From Paramacrobiotus metropolitanus (taxonomy: Eukaryota; Tardigrada; Eutardigrada; Parachela; Macrobiotidae), in NCBI RefSeq assembly GCF_019649055.1, contig NW_026570239.1, forward strand, positions 558,001 through 622,000: a stretch of 64,000 bases of DNA. Reading direction: 5' to 3'. Below the pieces are notes generated by a model that was not told where the DNA came from, made no database searches, and saw nothing but the letters and a program-made list of their open reading frames with translations. Numbering within the stretch: position 1 is the first letter of the stretch; every line of letters starts with the position of its first letter. This document shows, in pieces, positions 58,366 through 64,000 of this stretch. Position numbers and translations under genes: made by a program.

Positions 58366-59003
58366 TAGATTAATTGACGCGCTTTTCCTTACCATAGATC
58401 GACAACCTAGACCGCATTGTGCGAATGGCGTAGCAGCGTGTAACACCATGGGCTAGCAGCGTGTAACACAAACGGCGACTGCATTGCTCCCATTGACTTC
58501 CACGTTAAATTATATCGGCATTTAATCGCTTAAACTTCCATCACATGAACAAATTAGTTCCAGATGATGGGAAAAAAATCTGGGAATTTTTTGGTACCTA
58601 GCAAGTAAGTTTTCATGGCAAGCAGAGAATGTTATGAACGTTCGTGGTTTCTCGTAGACATGGCATAAAAGGCTCCTCTTCAACGGCTCCTCGCGCGAAC
58701 CTTATGCTATGTCTATGAGAAACCACAAACTTTCATAATTTTCTCTGCTTGCTATGAAAACTTACTTGCTAGGTACCAAAAAATTCCCAGATTTTTTTTC
58801 CATCATTTGGAATGTTAGTTCGTACATTTGATTGAAGTTTAGATGTGTAAATGCCGATTCAGTTAAACGTCGAAGTCAATGGGAGCAATGCAGTCACAGT
58901 TTGCATTACACGCTGCCAATCCTGGTGGTTGACAGGTTCGCACAATGCGGTCTAGGCTGTCAATCTATGGAAAGGTAAAACGCGTCTATTAATTTAAGGG
59001 ACA
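58366..59003. mobile_element. Palindromic foldback element of about 640 bp
   Basis: Ends AGATTAATTGACGCGCTTTT and its imperfect inverse (AACGCGTCTATTAATTT) enclose arms that pair nearly to the centre at about 58680. The inner arms share TGGTACCTAGCAAGTAAG, TTTTCATGGCAAGCAGAG and GTGGTTTCTCGTAGACATG blocks. A worn relative of the centre lies at about 51960-52140. No coding capacity. Confidence 0.8.
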
Positions 59004-60183
59004 CTTGCCTCGTAGTACTACTGTAGACCGGCAATGACTTAATGCTACGCAGCCAGGCTTGCTTTGAATAACTTCGTCACAGTGGTCGACACTTAATTAG
59101 TCAGCTCGGTATACTTTTCTTTTGCATATGTACAAGTACTGATGTTTTGCCAAAAGAGACTACAGCATCCGGTACTTACCATTCATCAGTAACACCATTA
59201 ACCAGTAACTACAATTTTTCAAGCAGTCAGTGCTTACCAATATTTCTGTTTGTTATCAGCGAGAAGATTGTACCTAACGACTCGTGACTTATCGACTTCT
59301 GTTGGTATACTGAGCATTAGTGAGCAAGGAAAGCAGCAGTAATCTTCTCCCCCGGAATTGTTTTAGGCAGTGGTAGTCCGAAGCGCAGTCCTCTGGATTG
59401 AAGAATTAGATACGAGTACTTGTTACGAATGCAGAATGTTTTCCTTTTGATTATCAACAGTAACACTATTGATTTTCGCCCCTAGCTGTATTTTCGAGAC
59501 AACGACTAGACCAACATGAAAGTGATGCGCTTCCAGCATGCTTCCAGTTGATTTCCTGACTTGGTAATGATTTCTGTGCTAAGCAAGTGCGAATTGATGA
59601 GATCCCTGATCCCACTCTCAAGTTCAACATATTTTGAGCTAATGCGGTACTCTAGGGGTTTTCTCTTTCTGCATACTGTAGTCTCTCTGTATACTGCATA
59701 CTGTAAGTATTTCTGCCCACTTTTCTGTATACTGTAACTCTTTAAGTATACATACACTGCACAAGAAAGCCGCTTGAGTACAGCTCTGGTTGAGCAGTTA
59801 AAAACTTTCTTTTCAAGTGCTGATAAAAACTTAATAAGAAAAATAATGCATAGTTAGCCAGTACAAAATAACAATATTTATGGCGACTGCAGGCGATTGC
59901 CCTTTACCAAGCGGCAAGCAAATATAATTCATTTCCCGTTTGGGGATAATGGATTCACTAGTCTAGGATAAAATTTCATCGACTTACTAAATATTGCTGA
60001 GGTCGATAATTAACACCGCCGAATAACTATCTCGCTGTTGCATTTCTGATAATTTCCGGTGTTGCTTTGTTTACGATTAAGTTGTTAGTGCCCCTTGTAA
60101 ACTGAATCGTCAGCCATTATCCACATATACAGCACTCCGGCATGAAGACATACTTATACTGAAGTTACGGGGCGGATGTTACC
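59004..60183. other. Intergenic, no gene seen
   Basis: No supported feature. A short run of ATACTGTA-type repeats lies near 59675-59735. Confidence 0.4.
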
Positions 60184-60649
60184 ATGAACAAGCTACCAGG
60201 GCCAACTTTGCAATCTAATTATAACCTTGAGAATGCAGGGTATGCTTCAATTAACCCAGATGTATGTAAATCATTCCAGAACCTTTTCGACATAGATGCA
60301 GCTAAGGAAGCGGCTGAACGATTTACATTGAGCCGCGATTATGAGATGTCGATCTCCACGCCTCTGAAGCAGACAGGAAGTCTTATTATAAAGGTAAGTA
60401 GAGTGGCAGCAGACAGGCTTGTGCTATTTGCCTAAAGTTTGTCGGGTATAATATATCATTATCTGGCTGGCTGCTGCAAACGTATTACAAAATGTCCTGT
60501 CATTGCAGGCTGGTGTAATGTGCTTGTCGTTTTATCTCTTCATTTATGAGCGTGTAAAGGAGAAGGCTGACGAGAAAGCATCAGACGCTCTTCAAGCATC
60601 AATCCAACAAATCCAGAACATAACGACGAGTAGAAATTCGACACATTAA
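60184..60649 (+). CDS. Small single-pass membrane protein, two exons
   Basis: Exon 1 is 60184-60393 (70 codons, ATG with context TTACC) and exon 2 is 60509-60649 (46 codons plus TAA), phase 0, with a GTAAGT donor and a CATTGCAG acceptor across a 115-bp intron. The 116-residue product has a polar N-terminal domain (FQNLFDIDAAKEAAERF), one hydrophobic segment at the exon 2 start (about residues 71-84, AGVMCLSFYLFIYE), then a charged helix VKEKADEKASDALQASIQQI likely to be amphipathic or coiled-coil. There is no signal peptide, so a tail with short membrane anchor is likely, perhaps in an organelle membrane. I do not recognise the family. An AATAAA-like signal lies at about 60884. The clean splice sites and open frame make it likely real. 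Confidence 0.65.
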
Positions 60650-62078
60650 AATTGAGGACTTGCGACCTTTATCGGAAACCGAAACCAACGGAAGTGGCCC
60701 CATCTTTTCACCTATGGTTCTTGGAAGAGTGAATTTAGTAACGCAGTTATTTGTATTGAATAATGTATAGATAGCAGGACATATTTCCTTCGTTTTTTTC
60801 AACTGCTTTTATCGACCAAAGCGCAGCAAAGGTTCTTTAATTCAGACAAAACTAAAATTCATCTATTTGTTATGGAAATAAAAAAAGAAGTCACACAAGG
60901 AAGTAGAAGAAACACCAGTTGCATTGAAAAACTGAGCGTGATACAATAGATTAAATGCTAGGTAAAACGGATCCAGAACAATAGCTTTTAATACATTGGC
61001 AACAAATTATATCAACAAGTTTCTGGCTGGTTTAGGCTGATAGCTTGTGTATGTCATTGTCAACATGCAAAGTATGAAGTTTCATATTTCTTTACGTGGT
61101 GCTGTGTCTGGATGCAAGATTTTCAGTTACATACTGGCGTATTTAGCAACAATGCGTGATAGTGGTACCCAATGATCATTATGATTAAGGTGGAAATTAA
61201 TGCTCAGAGTATTTGTTATTATTAAAAAAAATGTATATTCCCGGAAAGCGTACGCGGTTTAGAGTAACGAAGCTCGGTACATACGGACTGCGGTATGATT
61301 AAGGTCTTTACACTGCTAATCCATGAAAAGTAAAACCATTGAACGCGCAGTATTCGTTTGAGGAATTGTTTGTGTAATAAAGATACACAAGAAGTTCCTG
61401 TTCGTGTTTACGAATTCAGTAGATATTTGTGTCGGGCCACTTTCGTTAACTACAGCATTCTCCCGTACCACACATAGTACAGGTATGAAACCACGTACGG
61501 TAGAACACATATAAACTCAAGTTTTGCGAGCTACTATAGGCCTATAGCCAAAGTAAATACCGACAAGAATACAGCTGGATCTATTACACATTTTTCGAGA
61601 AGCAATTCACTGGCTTCAGTAGTTATTAAAATTGCCAATCGAACGAGTTCAGTTCAGCCAGCCGGTTCTCATGTGAATAGCGTCCAGTAATCTCTCTTAC
61701 CGCAGTGGCGTTAGCGACCAGTAAGTCGTAACGTGCCGAAACACCATGAATGGCAAGCCCACGTTTCTCAAATGCCTGTCCCGCTTATAGCGGTCTAAAG
61801 CTTTGAAAATGGGCTTGTATTCTCACGTCTTCGAGTTTAACGTTCACGGGAAAATAATAATAAAATTATTACATACTGTAATAAGTAATGCAGTACAGCG
61901 TTTTTCCAGGGTTACTTACTTTTCTAAATTTGCGACCCTTGTGCCACAGCACCAGTCGTGGACGCTTTCACTTGTCGAGCACTGGCGTAATTTACATGTC
62001 CCACATTTTCGAATTTTATAATTCTTAAGCAAAGGATTTCTGGATACGAGAAGAACGTGGAAGTTTACATTATTATAA
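60650..62078. other. Intergenic, no gene seen
   Basis: AT-rich, no supported coding sequence. Frames on either strand are short and without splice context. Confidence 0.4.
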
Positions 62079-62489
62079 TTACGAGAAAAGCCTGTGTTGC
62101 ATTGTGGCAGGATGTACCCGTTGGTTTATGTGCTGTCCCGCCCTTTTGACGACTGCACGACGTGCACGTAAATTAATTTTACGAAACAATCGCGGAAAGT
62201 ATCCTTTGCGCCAAAATGAGAGTTCTCTGAAAATATCCTGGTCAGCCATATGATTGATCTGAAAAACCGACAGCGGTGCAAACCAAATATAAACGAACAA
62301 AATATGAACTGCAGCTTCTACTGTAGAAAACCAAAAACAATTCATCAAGGTTGCCGGTACACTCAACAGTACCAAGAATACATTAGCATTGCCCCGTTGT
62401 ATTTCTAAACCGCAGCGCTGCAAAAAAAACTGCTTCGCACGGATTTCTTTAATCTGCTCTCGCTTTTGTTTAGACAATCGGAAAGTAAT
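62079..62489 (-). CDS. Last exon of a polytopic membrane protein, family unknown
   Basis: A minus-strand exon begins after an acceptor GAGATAG at 62490 and runs 136 codons to a stop at 62079. It opens with a basic helix (SKQKREQIKEIRAKQ), has two hydrophobic segments (about residues 38-54, VFLVLLSVPATLMNCF, and 61-78, HILFVYIWFAPLSVF), and a basic tail FRKINLRARRAVVKR. The order loop, helix, helix, cytoplasmic tail would fit the end of a seven-helix receptor, but no diagnostic motif is present. There is no ATG near its start (the frame opens with TTG), so upstream exons must exist; none was found before the window end. Confidence 0.4.
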   Translation of the reverse strand: MTFRLSKQKREQIKEIRAKQFFLQRCGLEIQRGNANVFLVLLSVPATLMNCFWFSTVEAAVHILFVYIWFAPLSVFQINHMADQDIFRELSFWRKGYFPRLFRKINLRARRAVVKRAGQHINQRVHPATMQHRLFS

Positions 62490-63223
62490 CTATCTCAATA
62501 AACAACAACAACAACTGTTTTTAGAAATTAGTGAATTCGAATTTCCGCATCTAGGCCAACCGTCATTACCACCTTCTTTCTCAAACTACTCACCTGATTT
62601 ATGAAAAGCCAAACTTTCGTACAGCCACAGTGAAAATATATATAAACAAAGGTATGACTCGCGCTCCGCGCTCGGCAATTGTGTAATGTGTATTGGAAAG
62701 GTTAGTGAATCTTTGGACTGCTACGAGATGCCACAGTCGTTTTGACTATTTTCGGAGTAATTACAAAAATCTTCATAAATGTTATAAATGTACTGTACGT
62801 TTATGAAACAGTAATAAATTACGGATATTACGCTTTGTACTGTATGGCAGTACTTGTCGTACTACAGCCTAGTAACGTTACTTACGCACTTGATATGAAG
62901 CTAAGTGGTACACAGTAATCCAGTCAGTTGGTTCGCAATAAATAATAAAAGTGGTATTTCATAAATATATGACACGCTTAGACGTCCAGTTGGCGGTAAG
63001 ATCCTATTCGCGAATGTTGGATCAAGGCACCTGACCGGTGAGTCCGTTTTCGCATCTGCACTCATCATGTTGGGCCTTGGAAGGCCAATGTCGAGGGTAG
63101 GCGAGTATTGTAGCAACATGGTTTTCGATAAAGCCAGTGGTTCGTTATGTAGCATCTTTACAGCAACTTATCCTCTTCCAGTATAGCAGTTTGGTCACTG
63201 AGCATTCGGTATGGGTCACCGGG
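62490..63223. other. Intergenic, no gene seen
   Basis: A CAA-rich run lies near 62505-62520. Nothing else recognised. Confidence 0.35.
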
Positions 63224-63535
63224 TGTCAATTTGTCAATATTGACATATTGACAGCTAGGTTCCCGTAGGCTTGTCGTGTTGCAAGTGTACTTCTACACCT
63301 GTCAATACGTCAATATTGACATATTGACCCATCGCGGTGGTCATGATATAAATAATGTTGCCGCGTCCTATCACTATGGGCTAAAATTCTGTCAATTTGT
63401 CGATATTGACGTATTGACAAACAGAAAAACGTTTGACGATACACGTTTTTAATTTAGGCTTGTTCTGATGATCGTGCACTACAATTTCAAAATGGTTGTC
63501 AATATGTCAATATTAAGATCATTGACATATTGACA
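63224..63535. repeat. Cluster of four palindromic TGTCAA dyads
   Basis: Four near-perfect palindromes of 30-39 bp at 63224-63253, 63300-63328, 63390-63419 and 63497-63535, each built from TGTCAAT, a second inner TGTCAATATTGACA-like core and ATTGACA. Spacing is about 76, 90 and 107 bp and the sequence between them is not similar. They look like binding sites for a dimer rather than a simple tandem repeat. Confidence 0.75.
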
Positions 63536-63779
63536 AGATCTATGATACACCTACAGAAAAATCTGTGACATTGAGATCGGAAAAGTAAAACCATAACATA
63601 TTGAAAAACTGTAAACGCGACTAGATTCAGCATGTTCAGAAATTGTGCCACAGGTATTTCATTTCTTTAAAAAAAATATTATTTCTCATTCCACCGGTGT
63701 CGATGCCATAAGCATTTCAAGTCTCTGACCTTCGTTTTGCGTCCCGAGCAGTTTGCAACATCGAGCCAGTAGAGATGGG

Positions 63780-64000
63780 AGAAAATGATCAACAAGAAGA
63801 ATCCGACTTTCAAGAAGAGAAACGCAAGAAAACGCAAGCGATTTGGATCGCTTTTTGAACCGAACGTTGGCCAGGAAAAGGCTGACGGTTGTCAATATTG
63901 CGGGTGATGGGAACTGCCTCTAAAGAACATTGTCATTTGCTGTGCATGGAGTTGAATGTCGTCAGCTTTAAGTTCTCCGAAGTATAAATGAATTCATCTC
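63780..64000 (+). pseudogene. Decayed OTU-type cysteine protease fragment, cut by the window end
   Basis: One frame reads LDRFLNRTLARKRLTVVNIA, GDGNCL, a TAA stop, RTLSFAVHGVE, CRQL, another TAA and VLRSINEFI. GDGNC followed by L-R-LS is the signature of the OTU deubiquitinase active-site loop with the catalytic Cys. Two stops and a frame change just upstream make it a remnant. It could come from a host gene or from a transposon that carries an OTU domain. The rest lies outside the window. Confidence 0.5.

Noticed and set aside
1-64000. Bacterial contamination or operons
   Set aside because: Several genes need GT-AG splicing, and there are no ribosome-binding sites or tightly packed co-directional genes.

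Overview
This window looks like nuclear DNA of a small invertebrate. Genes have short canonical GT-AG introns, TATA boxes and AATAAA signals, and miniature inverted-repeat elements are common. The alternating lineage-specific F-box array, a small cysteine-containing secreted protein and a gustatory-receptor-like seven-helix gene suggest an ecdysozoan. A tardigrade is my best guess, but nothing in the sequence proves it.

Layout. Positions 1-4390 are a minisatellite of about 41 copies of a 102-bp unit, itself two diverged 51-bp halves. From 4436 to 41822 the minus strand carries a tandem array of one multi-exon gene family, here called units U1-U8. Each complete unit has exon 1 (about 241-251 codons, an orphan module with the motif YQWNAVDV and the block RTAADRPWTWYPAVFLL), exon 2 (F-box-like), exon 3 (Cys-containing WRNCR block) and exon 4 (short C-terminal exon). 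Exon ends were placed by aligning the copies: splice sites fall at the same places, in phase 0. U3, U7 and U8 are open throughout and predict proteins of 579-590 residues. U2, U4, U5 and U6 are broken by frameshifts, a nonsense codon, deletions or truncation. U1 and its fresh 904-bp duplicate keep only exon 1. The array is a snapshot of gene birth and death. If the F-box call is right, the proteins would be substrate adaptors of SCF ubiquitin ligases; that is inference. Two small plus-strand genes for secreted proteins sit between U2 and U3 (12907-13368 and 14027-14466).

Positions 42000-48100 hold fragments related to receptor guanylate cyclases: a plus-strand, frameshifted ectodomain-like fragment (43576-44880), and on the minus strand at least four exons of a cyclase catalytic domain with altered catalytic residues (46386-47043). 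A hairpin-bearing repeat occurs next to both.

Positions 50238-59003 are rich in foldback elements (one 605-bp near-complete palindrome and a related family with shared arms), around a gustatory-receptor-like gene (56953-58199). The right end has a two-exon gene for a small single-pass membrane protein (60184-60649), a two-helix membrane-protein exon on the minus strand (62079-62489), a cluster of four palindromic TGTCAA dyads (63224-63535) and a decayed OTU-protease-like fragment running off the window end.

Most of the remaining sequence is AT-rich and shows no gene I can support. No tRNA, rRNA, CRISPR array or bacterial operon was seen.
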